A DNA stretch of 64,000 nucleotides from Echinococcus granulosus (Eukaryota > Platyhelminthes > Cestoda > Cyclophyllidea > Taeniidae), in the NCBI RefSeq assembly GCF_000524195.1, contig NW_020170381.1, positions 3,612,642 to 3,676,641 of the forward strand. The letters are read 5' to 3'. The notes under the pieces are model-generated. The model worked only from the letters and a program-made list of their open reading frames with translations, did not search any database and had not been told where the DNA came from. Below are positions 1-11,657 of the stretch, piece after piece. The position numbers were made by a program, and so were the translations under genes. Position 1 is the stretch's first letter; each line of letters begins with the position of its first letter.

Positions 1-728
1 GCACCTAAGTGTCCCCTAACAGAGACCGGGATTTCAATAAACGGCCAACGTATTACAAGGGTGCATACGTTTATCAAAAATTATTGCATTTTCAACCTCA
101 ATAGCAATGCGCCCCCTCTGGCATTTGCGAATCAAGCATCTAAACCATACCTTGAATCTTATTAGGCAAATTCGAATTCACAATGATTTTTCCAAAATGA
201 TTGTTTGCAAAATAGAAATTCTGATTTGAGTGCAATCACCAAGTAACCAACTGTTGACGCTAATATCCAATCAGCGTTTTCAGGATAAGTAGGAACGCAA
301 TGATTAAATATTACCAATTGAATGATCACGCGCAACTACTTAAGTGCAGGGATTCTTGGATTTTACTTCAACTGTCAACGAGGAACCAATATGATATTAT
401 AGTCTTACAATCGTCTATGTTCCATAAGACGCTTTTAAAACGCCTTATAAACACCCTAAATTCCGCTAATTTTTCAAAGATACGACTCGAATTGGATTTT
501 TTGCTTTTTCACTTAAAGAGAATAGCACATAATACGGCTTAAAAGGAATTGAAAAATGGTAGCAATCGTAAAATTTTGCACTTTTTATGATATTCGTAAA
601 GTCAGACAGCCCATTCGCTTTTGATTGGCCACGGTATGGGCCAGTAGGGAGCGAGCCTTGAGCAGGAGGTGATCTGAAGACATGGAATAAATTCGCAGTC
701 CCGACAGAAGCATTGCTCCTACTCCTAC
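1..728. other. Upstream flank of Ras-like gene, no gene seen
   Basis: AT-rich sequence left of the Ras-like gene. Short open frames occur on both strands, but none has splice sites, family motifs or coding-like composition. It should hold the 5' UTR and promoter of the gene starting at 729, but no clear TATA box or other element could be placed. Confidence 0.4.
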
Positions 729-3700
729 ATGTCGTCTCCCATCCGCTCAATCTCCGAATCCTCCACCATTCCCGACTTCAATGTTGTCCTTTTTGGGGCG
801 GCCAAAGTTGGCAAATCGGCTCTCGTTCGTCGATTTCTCAAAAACAACTTTATTGAGGAGTACCGACCGACGGTTGAAGAAACCTACTCCACGGTTCTTC
901 AAACAATGAGTAAGTTTTATAGCATATCTGCCTCCCTGCAGGTTTTTTAAACTTTGCAATGTGCTAGCTGTTTCTGGATTATTATGCTTCATATCAGTGG
1001 AGGTTTAGAAGACTTCTTTCTGTGTTAAAAGCAGCAGTGAACTTGGTTTCATCGCATTCCCCTCAAACGGATTTTAGACTCTTGCAGATAGAGCTACATA
1101 GTATGCGATGGCTACTCCACGTGCAATGCATCAGGCCCACACGGGATTGCTCTTTACCAAACATTATATTGCTTCTCATTAAAGGGAGGAGGCCAACTAG
1201 CGCTCTGTGAGTCAGTTCCAAGCAACCGTCTATGCGTAACGGGTACTGGCACCCTAGTATCCAATATTACGAGGGCACGGAAGTAGGGATTAATAAATTG
1301 GCCGAAAAAAACTCAAGCGTCTGCTAACCCATCATTGAATGTGGTTGATGGTATTATCAACCATTTAAACTCATTTTCCCTTGGTCCAGGCTGTACATGC
1401 ACACGTCTGGTGTTGATTGACACTGCAGGCCTGCATCCCTTTCCGGCGATGCGCGAGTTACGAATGCGGACAGGCAGTGCTTTTGTTTTTGTTTTCGCTT
1501 ATGATTCCACTGACTCTCTCCACGAGGCCATCCGACTCCACACTGACCTCCAACGCGTCAAAGGTAAGTTCAGCTACCTTAATCCACACCGACCACACTC
1601 AAACAGATGCGACATAACTATGATGCGCAAAAAAATGTCACCGGAGCTACACAGCATGAATTATGCATCGTCCTATCGCACTGATCCCAACCGTGTTTTA
1701 TAGTCGACGAGGAAGTGTGTGTATGTGCTTCCCGCCTTCACTGCAAAAAGTAATAGTTGAGTTGGGGTTTTGTGCACTTAAGAGGAGTTACAGTAGATGA
1801 AAATAAAACGAGCGATTTGCACCACCTATGCCATAAAAAGACACCATGCTTACTCACTTTGCACACATTAGTTTATCAGCCTTTAAGTACACAAAAAATT
1901 AACTATACAAGCAGTACCGTAAACAATAGGTTCAGGACACATTAAAACTTACATTTAGTAGTGAATAACTTGTGGTTCAGGGGACAAGTTTGACCCAAAA
2001 AGCGTGATCTTTGTGGGGAACAAGGCGGACGTTCTAACAGTCCCATCAATCGTGGAGGATGGAGACGGGGAGCGAGTAGTAGGAGGGATGGAGACGGAGG
2101 AAGAGTCATCACGGCGATCAAGCGGATCGGTGTTGACATCAGCAGCGGACGAGCTGCAGACAACGGCACGAACCCTACTGGATCGCCTCGGCTGTCCACT
2201 GATCGATACCAGCGCACGCCTCGGTTTCAACGTCCTCGAGGTCTTCCATTCAGTCCTCTGGCCCATGTTACTCGCTAATTCAAACCTTGCTGGTCGTGTC
2301 ACTCCCGCTGACATCGCTAGTGGACACTGTGGAGAGGACTCACCAAATCGAGGGCCTCAGGAGACTGAGGCTCTCAATAAGAAGATCAGCTGGCCTTGGG
2401 GCAACGCCTCAGATCATCCCGTAAGTCACATATGAAGAGGAGGGAGGTGTTTTTCTTCTCAAGAAGATGCTACCCTACATATTTTACACTACTTGAAACT
2501 TGGATTTCGAATCCAAGGAGAAGTAGAAAGGGCAATGCTACTGCTATGGAAGAATATGATACTTGGTCTCATTTCATAATGCTCCTTGGGAACTTGATTA
2601 TTTCGAAGACCATGCGGTTATCCAAACTATCTGATCCTTTAAAAATGTGTGTTTAAATAAACTAACGAAGCAGCGGAAAGCCCGGCTGTTTTTTGATTGA
2701 AAATCACTCTTTACCTTTTAATTTTTAGTTAAGTTTTCTTTCTATATTTAAAGTGAAGAGGAAATCACATAAAACGTTGAAATTTTTAGACGTTTTAGTC
2801 AAATATTTCCTAAGAATAAACAAGTACAATAAGATATCTACATCAATGTAATTTCAGAGGATCTCACTTCACAATTCCCCTCCAATGGAGAGGCCTCGAA
2901 TTACTTCACACAATTATTTTGAAAATTTCCTCATACTCTTACCCTTCACTTCATTTTTTAGTTTTGAGTACTGCAGGCTTATCAGTTAAACCCAACTCCT
3001 ACATTGTGAGCATTTTTATAATAAACTAAAATAACCAAAACGTCCTTCCCGACTGCTGTGAAGATGGGTTACAGTTTCTAGTCTCCTCTCCAAGTGTCTA
3101 CAAAGCATGCATTTATAAAACGACAATGTTTTTCGTGCCCCGAGGCTTGATTATTTCCCCAAGTGCTTCCTACAAAATAACGCTGTTACACCCACGAGCA
3201 TTTGCGAAGCTTGCCAAAGGCCAAAGTCTGTCGCTTGATTTGGTTGGATTCACCTGATTTTTGAAGAAGTGTCCTTAAGCGGGATCAGGCTTTCCATTTC
3301 TCCTAGTGAGCTCGTCTTTAACTTTTTATGATTAACCGGTTGGAATGCAACAACACCGTTTCCTCGAGGAGATAAGAAACTGCAGGCGCTACCATCGACG
3401 ATTAATTTCCCAATTCCGTGCTTACCCAGTGAGCACGGGAACCTTGCACATCCGTACTCATCTAAATATATCAGAAATTTTGACCAAATAACTGAGAGGA
3501 AGGTATCTTCGTCTTTAAATAGGTAAATCTTTTGTTAATTAGTAATCACATTTTCCTATTTAGACCAGTTCTTCTAAAGTTTAAAAAGGCACTAATTAAT
3601 TTGGATGTTATTAAGAAGCTAGCCCAAATTAAGCAAGCTAAAAGACCATAACTGGTCTGCTTTCTATTTTTGCCTTTTTTAGATTTATTCTCTGTTTGAG

Positions 3701-6164
3701 TGAATTTAAATTTGTACCGGTTCGTGTTTGGCTACTAACGTGAACCTCCATTTAGTTATCGTGGCGATCCGCCTTGTCGAATGCCCTTATTCAAAGTAGA
3801 TTGAATAAGTGCGCAAACTTTGCCGAAGTGCCTTTAAGCAGTATAAAAACGTCAGCTAAACACTTCAACTTATTTGTTCCGGAATATGAGCTGAAGAAGT
3901 CGGAAGCCTTGAATCTCTGGTGATGATTAGACAAAAATTGGGGAGAAAAGATATCCGATGTTGCAAGAAGAACGCGAAATATGCAAGAGCTTACACAATA
4001 TTGCCTACTTGCTTTGTTCTAGAGCGAAGTGGAGGGTCGTTCAGTTATAGCGTCTTTGCACAGAGACGAAGGTAGTTGCACAGTGCTTAAAAGGCCTTAA
4101 GTTAGAACATTAGTTGCTCGTTAAAATGGGTAATAACTTGGCTGGGCATGTCTCTAAACTGGATTAGTTCTTGTTGCAAATGTTTTTGGTACCTGCGCTG
4201 CTGTAATATTTTACCATTAATTTGTACCTTCGACATGTTGTACCTCCAATTAAAGAGGTGTCACCGCACGCCTATGCTTTCATCTACGACCTCATGTAAA
4301 CAAGAGCCGCATTCACTTTTTCTCTTAAACACCCCATCCAACTTGTTTTCGAAGTCTCGGTATCGTTGTCTAGATCCACTGCCTAGATAGTTCGGGAACC
4401 CAGCTTACGGCAGCAGCTTTCCTTCGAAGCGGTAAACAATTGAAAAGTTACCTGCACTTTAGCTATTATGCTATAATTCCAACAGTAAGACCTTAAATAA
4501 ATTATTGTAAAGATTTATTTGTGAGGGGCTTAAGTGACTACTTTTGTCAAGCTACAGGGTATGCAATAAGAAGCCTACTCATTATTGCCCCAGCCGAAGT
4601 TGACCTTTCCCTTATCAACGGGAGCCATCTGCAAAGGACCAATAAAATCGCCCCACCGCGCTGTAATTTACAACATTTTCGCAACATTTGATCTCTACGA
4701 TAGCGGCATTTCTTGATTTCACGCGCAAATAGATGTCTTCTAAGGGCGTGGGAAAGCTCATCAAACCGTAATCACTTCGAATAATTCCGCCACTATTCCC
4801 GAAATTTCAATTAAATATTGAACTTGTAAGTGAGACCTTGCCCTCCATTTTAAAGTTGTGCTTGACAAAAGGTGGTTAACTGAACTATTTTCGCATTAAT
4901 GCGTTTCGTTGTATGTGCTTTGGGAGTTTTAATTGGAAAGTGCATGAAGTCTTAATTTGTTACAACTATTTTGCCCTGTGCCAAATCCGGTTTATGAGTT
5001 TTGTGAAGGCAATGACGTAAACAGGAAACAAAGAAACCTACTTTTAAGTATTATCATTGCTATAAAAGACTGGAAATCAAAGGAACATAATGGCTTTACT
5101 TTTAGCTAGAAAGGCTTCAAATTTTTTTTTTCTAGCTTAATCTTAACGTGTCAGTTTACTTTTTAAAGCTAACATGGCGAAGAATTGGATAACAAAGTGC
5201 ACTTGAGAAAACCAAATTAGATTTCGATCTCCCAGCATCATTTTCTCCCATTGGTTGCTCACTTAATTTATAAATAATTTTTGCCTTTCCATTTTTCTTA
5301 CAGGCAGGGCTTTCAATCAGCCCTAATTTCAGTCCAACCATGCAGCCCTCCCCCGGTCGCTCTCGGATGCATACGGAACGTCTTCGAAAAATCAGCTGCG
5401 TTGAGAATGAGATTTTAACCAGAGGCACACTCCTCGCGGCTAAAGAAGAAGTGAACCGGAAATTCAGTATAGGTTCACGTCTCCTCCCCTCCCCACATGG
5501 TCACAATCACCAATGCCGTCACCCTAACTGCAACAACAATCTTCTCGCCGTTAACAATACCTACAATTTACCCGCTTCTCGCAGCCACTCGGTCGACAAT
5601 TCACTGGCAGAGAAGGTAGACAACTACCGGGACTCGAACTCTACTGGAAGCGTTTACTCTGGCCGCAGCTACAGTTCGCTCAGCTCGGTAGAGAAGGAGA
5701 ACTTCTGGAAGTTATCTGTCTCTTCTGACACGCGTTGCAGATACGGTCGTCTCCTCAGTCCCAGTCCGAAACGAACCTCCAGAGATTGCGAGCTGGTCGT
5801 GGACACATGTTTGCACTCACTGGACTTTGTTCAGGAGGTGGGTTACTACCTGGATCCTTCACACCGCCCAGAGGACACTAGTGAGCCACGAGTGCCGCAA
5901 GCGCCTTGCCTGCAGGTGATGAATATGGGGCGTCGTGGCCGATCGCCACAGCAACTGTCATCATTACCATCAATTCCACGGGAAAGGGTGAAGAAGCGCA
6001 GCGTTTTCAGTCAATCGAACTTCTGTCTGGTAGACCAAATCTGTGAGGCGAATGAGTCCACAAGCCCGCGCAGTGAACATGAATTTAACCTCATTGTGCC
6101 GGAGTCACATAGGAAGGGGATCAGTGGGAGTGGTAGCAAGGCATCGAATTGCAAAATTAGTTGA
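729..6164 (+). CDS. RASD/Dexras-like Ras GTPase, long C-terminal tail
   Basis: Small GTPase of the Ras superfamily, expected to switch between GDP and GTP at membranes. Four exons join in frame: 729-909, 1390-1563, 1981-2420, 5304-6164, giving 551 residues with GT-AG at every junction. G1 is GAAKVGKS (residues 23-30), the switch I Thr is in YRPT (45-48), G3 is DTAG (71-74), G4 is NKAD (132-135), and G5 is a degenerate DTSAR. The stretch HPFPAMR after G3 matches what is remembered of RASD1/RASD2. Between G4 and G5 lies an acidic Ser/Glu-rich insert of roughly 45 residues. A tail of about 300 residues, serine-rich with a His/Cys/Asn cluster, ends in CKIS, a CaaX-type prenylation signal with Lys at the first 'a' position. 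Typical Ras proteins are about 190 residues and RASD about 270, so the tail is unusual. The first in-frame Met at 729 leaves 15 residues before the G domain. Intron 3 (2.9 kb) shows no other gene. RASD is the best guess; another divergent Ras subfamily is possible. Confidence 0.85.
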
Positions 6165-6169
6165 ATAAA
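6164..6169 (+). terminator. AATAAA poly(A) signal overlapping the stop codon
   Basis: The TGA stop (6162-6164) shares its last A with an AATAAA hexamer, reading TGAATAAA. If used, the 3' UTR would be only a few tens of bases. A second AATAAA lies at 6368-6373 and could be the working signal. Confidence 0.5.
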
Positions 6170-9100
6170 GGTGTGACTTTGCAATAGAATTGGATCTAAT
6201 GCCTTCGAGCCCTCATGTAATAACTGCTCTTATCCTATACATACTCCGTTGTACTTTACCACGACATTTGATGATTATCCTTTCCTTAAAAGGAGGATTG
6301 GACTGAATTTGAGATAGGTGAATGCTCTTTCATGAATCGCATTGTCAGTTAGTAAATTTTTAGATTAAATAAAACTAGATTGGGTGAAGGAGTGAACTCA
6401 CTGTTCCATAATGCATCTTTTAAATAACAGGCTGACTGATTTCAAAAGTTTCTGATTTATTATCTGCGAAACATCTCAGAAATTGTTGCAAACACTATGG
6501 GTCAAAAGGTCACGAATAATGCGGACACACAACTTAAGTGAGTTGAACGTAATTAAGTTGTTAAACAATCAACTTAGCTTCCCTGAAAAAATTGTAAGTT
6601 TGCAGTGATGCTGACTACTGCTCGACCTTCTTCATCGCACTGATGCCTCACTCTCATGCCCTCCCTCGGATTTGCTTCATTTATGAAGGGGCTTCATTTT
6701 AAATGAAGCATTTATGTTGATGCTGCGAAACTTTCGGTTAATCAAACATACACACAGGAGAATATAAGAGAAGGATTCAAGAATTCGAATGTATATAATG
6801 TAAGGTCATGACGAAAAAAATTAATCCCCCGAGACCTCTCTGGAGACGAAAAAAGACATAATGCTCTAGTAGTGTGTTTTTCCTACTTAGAAAAAGGTCG
6901 GTGACTACTAGCATGGCCTAGCAGAAGTCAAATGGCGAAGCTTCAATTGTCCACAAAGCCAAAACGAAAAGTTAAACAAATGACCAATGTATTAGAGAGC
7001 CCTCTTCTCCCTTTGATCGTCGATTTTGACGCCTTTCTTAGTCAGCCTCCTGCACTGGACATCACAAGGTAGTCAGTGCTGTGAGGAAAACACCCGCCAA
7101 ACAACCGCGCAAGTCATTGAATTTCCATGCAACCGGGAAGGTACCTGACTGCAGAGTCACTGCTCCCTTTTAACGAGTCTACTGAATCTGGTTATTCGTT
7201 CTGTTTGGGAACTGTGATGGTAGAAGGGGAAATGTGCAGATCATCACATATGTCCATTGCTAGGCGTAAGAACACTGGCCTAAAAGCAGCCATCTAATAG
7301 GGGGTGGGGGATAAAATAGTTTCGTGGGAATCAGATTTCGCATCCATTCCTCCTTTCCACTTTGTTCTCACTTCATTACTGCCCAGCCACATCTATATGG
7401 GTTCTATCCGGCTACTGGAGAGTTGAAGGAGGCATGATGTGTTAAACAATTCGATAGCATGTGCAGGTACAGTAGACAGCTTCGCCATGAACTTTTCCAA
7501 ATGGTTCACGGGTAGTGCCACTTCAGATGTTAATAGCATTCCTGCAGAATATGAGACGGGGTGACTGATGAATTTAGACCTTATTTTAAACCCATCCGCA
7601 GCATATGCCCTTCTTCTGCCGTGTTAAGGTTTAGCAACTGGCTGTGGGAATCAGGGTAATCGTCCTTTAGGTTGGGGTTTGTTTTCCGCTGCCATCAATG
7701 CAGCTCTCCAAGACTTCCCTGAAGATGAAGGAAGACGTAATACTAGGGCAGAATATGTATCACTGACTTGCGGGAGGACCAGTAGAAGCACCAAAGCCGA
7801 GCCTCAGGCACTCCAGACAACAACAAGTAATCAACCTATTGCACGGATAATGCTGACTAGGACTATGTTGTAAGATGCCTACATGAACTCACAACGGACA
7901 GATGCACTTGAAGAATAAAATTCTGCATCTTTAAAGTGGATAATTAGTTTTTCATTGGCTTACTGTCCTCGAGATTTCACGATCACAAAGCGTGTCTAGC
8001 TCATGGTAACACACAATCTACTTCCCTCTCGAGAAAAATATTATTCAAATTATGGAACTAAAATGAAGTCTCATTGTTACTTCAGTTAATTCCTCTGGTG
8101 ATAACCCCTCCTTGGTGGTCACTTGTGACCACTGCTTTAAAAATTATTAATTCTTAGATAAACCGAATAGTCACATTAAATTAATGGTCCAATTTCATCC
8201 AAACTGAAGAGTCAGTTGGGCACATAGAATGGAAATATAACAAAACAACCATCTACTTGTGAATTTGCGCTCTTGTGGGGAAATTCCAAAATAATTCTGA
8301 TGAGGAATGTCAAATGCTACTTTACAAAGAATAATATTTACTTTACTAATTTTGTGAGCTAATTTATCCAAAACATGCTCAACGAGGGTGAATGGCCGAA
8401 GGAGATAAAAGGTAATTGGGGCAAGCCTTTGTGAGTAGGCAGGAGATATACTTTTATTTTTAACCTTACAGAAACTAACTGCTCTAGGTAATAATGCATC
8501 TAACTGGAGTGTTTGAATTGTATTTAGTGTGTTTAAGGATGTAATAGTGATCTTGATGTGTACTAAAATATATAATGGATGGAAGATTCTGGACGGCCTT
8601 TTAATGGCCAAATTATTATTGGGCGTCGGAGAGTGCTGAAACATTTTACTTTGTGCCCTAATTTCTGAAATAATTTACAACTGATTCCCAATAATATGGC
8701 GCATTAACTGCCCCACAACTACCTAAAAAGGCAGAATTTCACCCGTGGTAGCCCAAGGTGACAAAGGTAAATCAAAATTGCATTAAAAGGAAAGAATCGG
8801 TTGAGCCTTGATGCCTGACATGCAAAGTGGTAATACTTTGTGTGGCTGTAATCATACAATTAAATATACTGCCACATAGTTGATTGCATTCTGCTGCTTC
8901 ATTCAAAATACATTAAAAGAGCCAGTGGAGAGCTCAAAGAGGTGAAAATGGGCCATCGCTAAGTGACTAGGCGACAGGTGGAATTGATTTCAAAACGACA
9001 ATGTGCCCTTATGGCATTCAAATACCCAATTCTGTAATAGGCTTCCTCTGGAAAGAAAAATGATCTTATGTTTCCCATCTCAATCAAAAATACTTGTGGA

Positions 9101-9471
9101 TTTACTTAAGCTAATGCTTAACCTAAAGGAGAGCTGCCTTGAACCTTGCGGATGTTGATCTACGAAAATTGAGAACTTTTACATTGTTCGGTATAGCGAA
9201 AGGACAATTAATGGATTTCCTCGATCAAGTAATAGCATTAACATATTTTTTCAGGAAATTTTTTCCGATTTTCATATATTTAAAGACGAAAACCAACACT
9301 TAGTTGACTGGTACATTTATAAAGTGGTCATTAATCATCACTAATTATTATAAGGTTGTCGGACATGCAAATCTCCTCGTAGACTTTATGCTCTTGTAGG
9401 ATGTTACTTTAAGTGATAGACTAGGACGAGGTCTCAATGATGCCGATACCTTAAGTACTAGTGTAATAAGC
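6170..9471. other. Intergenic, no supported gene
   Basis: Low-GC DNA with scattered short open frames and no spliced coding signal. The one long open frame (8195-8644, minus) is treated separately as a possible reverse-transcriptase remnant. Confidence 0.5.
8195..8644 (-). pseudogene. Possible decayed retrotransposon RT fragment
   Basis: An open frame of 149 codons on the minus strand. Its second half contains VEHVLDKLAHK followed about 15 residues later by FDIPHQ. This resembles the Gypsy-type reverse transcriptase stretch in which an acidic 'I-E-x-x-LD-x-L' helix is followed by a 'QIP' strand. The catalytic DD motif is not visible and the rest does not fit. LTR-like repeats begin 0.8 kb to the right. 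It could equally be a chance open frame. Confidence 0.2.
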
Positions 9472-9654
9472 CTATTTTTCGCGTAACTCTCGGTTTTGAT
9501 TACGATCACTTAAGGGCTCCGCCATTGAACCATCGCCAGGTGGGGTGGTCACCGGGCCAGGCCGGTAGGTACAAGTCCTACTAATGTCCAATATACGTAT
9601 ATTCCACCCCGATATTGTCTTCTTTCTTCTTTAAGGAAATTCTGGGGTGCTACA
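9472..9654 (+). mobile_element. LTR-like repeat, copy 1 (followed by PBS-like site)
   Basis: Begins TGTAATA and ends GGTGCTACA, the TG...CA form of a long terminal repeat. It shares with the other copies an internal CTCGGTTTTG, CTTAAGGGCTCCGCCATT and GTCTTCTTT near the 3' end. The 25 bases after it start TTGGTGGCAGTGG and end GAACCCC, which resembles the complement of a tRNA 3' end and so a primer-binding site. This suggests a 5' LTR with internal sequence rather than a solo LTR. Confidence 0.6.
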
Positions 9655-10381
9655 TTGGTGGCAGTGGAATATGAACCCCATCTTAAAGTATATCAGTCCT
9701 GAATTCCATTTGCGGGAGCTAAAACCTAGCGAAGAAAAGAAGTGCATGCGTTGCAGATGGAGAGAATCAGTGCAAACATTGGAGAAAAGAGGGAGATCGC
9801 CGTCTACCATTGCTGATTACTCCACTTCAATAGCCTGCACAAATGCCTTTAAAAATTGAATCGACACTAGCCGCGGCCCACCCTGAAAAGTTAGGTATGG
9901 AGCTTTCTACCGTTCTTGAATAGAGATATCAATAATGTGAATTCGCGATACCCCCTCTACTTCTCAGCTGGCTAAGTAAAACTCAAATGGATATGGCTGG
10001 ACAGCCCTGAAGCGTAAACGGAGCAACTGGGAGGAACAGACGCGAAACCGTGTTCCCATTAAACTATGTTAAATCTCGTCCTTCGTTAACTGAGTTTGCT
10101 TTTGGGCCAGTGTTCATACAAGTATCAATGGACATGCGTGATGGCCAAAACATTCTTTCCTCCCCCCCTCCCCCGAAATCTTAGCGTCAGTGGAACTGCC
10201 AAGGGGGAACTGTGACACTGCGGTCAATTATTTTCTCAGTTGCACGGAAATTTGATGACTAGCATGGTTAGATCGTGGTTGTTTCCTTACGGCACCGATT
10301 ATGTTGTGATGGCCGACGCTGGATGTTGACCAAGAGAAGTATCGGGAATGACGCTTAAAAGAGGAAAGGGGCTATATAGTA

Positions 10382-10571
10382 CCGTAATTGCCTGTTTTTC
10401 TCTCGGTTTTAATAATGGGCTACTTAAGGGCTTCGCCACTCTACCTACGTTGGTTGACAGGCCTCCAAATCCATGCCAGTAGCCTCCAATTCCCCTCGCA
10501 GGCCGACAATACATATTCTGTTTGAGTATTATGCATTCTTTTGTCTACAGGAAAGTCTCGGAGCCCTGTAT
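10382..10571 (+). mobile_element. LTR-like repeat, copy 2
   Basis: Matches the family through CTCGGTTTTAAT, CTACTTAAGGGCTTCGCCA, CCATGCCAGTAGCC and TTTTGTCTACAGG, ending GTCTCGGAGCCCTGTA. The start is damaged (CCGTAATTG in place of TGTAAT). A weaker related stretch may follow near 10640-10770. Confidence 0.6.
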
Positions 10572-11521
10572 TAGGTTACTCTAGCCTTTTGAAGAGGCCT
10601 AAGTTGTAATGAGTCAACAGTTTGTTTGAATGTGTGGTTAAATCAAGCACTTCAGTCCCCGAAGATTATACCTTTTTCTCTGCGGCATGACCTTCAAGCC
10701 GCAATCATAGCCTCCCACCTATTCTGAAGGTTGGTCATGTATTTCTGTACTACTTTGTCGATATAAGACTGCGAGGAAGTCAGGGAGCTGCATAGTTAAA
10801 CATGGTTACCTCGTGCGAAATGCAATGCTCATGAAGAAGGCTGAGTTCATTGATAAACCCAATGTCTTGTATAGCTAGGACAGAACAAACGATTTTATTG
10901 TGGCATTCGTGTGTTTGAATGCACCTTTTAGGTGAGAAGCAGTCAGTAGATACAAACCTCGTGGCGGATCGGATGTCATCGGCTCTTGAGGAGGAGGGAG
11001 CGTTCCCTGAACACACCAAAACCGCAGTACCTTTGTACCCCCTCATTTAGAGCTACCAAGTAAATCACGTCCCCATCGTTCAACTTCTCTGTTCGTTCCA
11101 AGAGTATGAGGGCAGAGGTAGACGACAGAAACTCCGAGCCTATTATATGCGTAATAAGTGTAATTAGAAGGTCTGAATTCCACCATTATCGCTTCTGTTA
11201 AAATATTCCCACAAAAGTTAAAAACAAAATCAGATAAACAACGTTAATCTACTTAACGTAAATGTTATTCCTAACTTAGCGGTTTCTAATAATAGGCCCA
11301 AAAAGTATGTTAGGGTGTGCTTTATTTCTTTCGACAGCGCATAAATTACACCTGCTAAGCACATTTAACGAGTTATTTAGAATTTTTAGTGCATTTTTAT
11401 CACAGACTATTCAGGCGACAATGTATGCTGTTTCTCAAGTTTTCTGGAGGACAAGTTCAAACACAAGAAGAAAATTAGTTATTAGGCTAATTCGGAAATT
11501 ATGGAGGACATAGCGTACCTT

Positions 11522-11657
11522 TGTAGGGCGTCGAGGCTTCCCTTAGGATGTAGAGAGGGCCGTGAGGGCTACTGTCTCGGCCTGAACGAGCCAAGACATG
11601 GCGGAGCCCCCAAAGGGTTCGTTATCGAATCGGAGAGATAAGTAAATAAGTGTTACA
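11522..11657 (-). mobile_element. LTR-like repeat, short copy, inverted
   Basis: Read on the minus strand it begins TGTAACA, passes through GGGGGCTCCGCCATG and CAGTAGCCC, and ends GACGCCCTACA. It is about 136 bp, shorter than its relatives, so it has probably lost internal sequence. Flanks are AAAG and AAGG, a near-match that could be a decayed 4 bp target duplication. Confidence 0.55.

Larger units (their letters stand above)
9472..10571 (+). mobile_element. Candidate miniature LTR element (LTR - 0.7 kb - LTR)
   Basis: LTR-like copies 1 and 2 lie in the same orientation about 0.7 kb apart. A PBS-like site follows the first, and a purine-rich run (10357-10371, AAAAGAGGAAAGGGG) lies just before the second. 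The internal region has no long open frame. This is the plan of a terminal-repeat retrotransposon in miniature, a type known from taeniid tapeworms. The two LTRs have diverged clearly and no clean target-site duplication was found, so it could be two separate insertions. Confidence 0.4.

Noticed and set aside
300..542. 80-codon plus-strand frame upstream of the Ras-like gene
   Set aside because: AT-rich composition, no motif, no splice link to the gene at 729.
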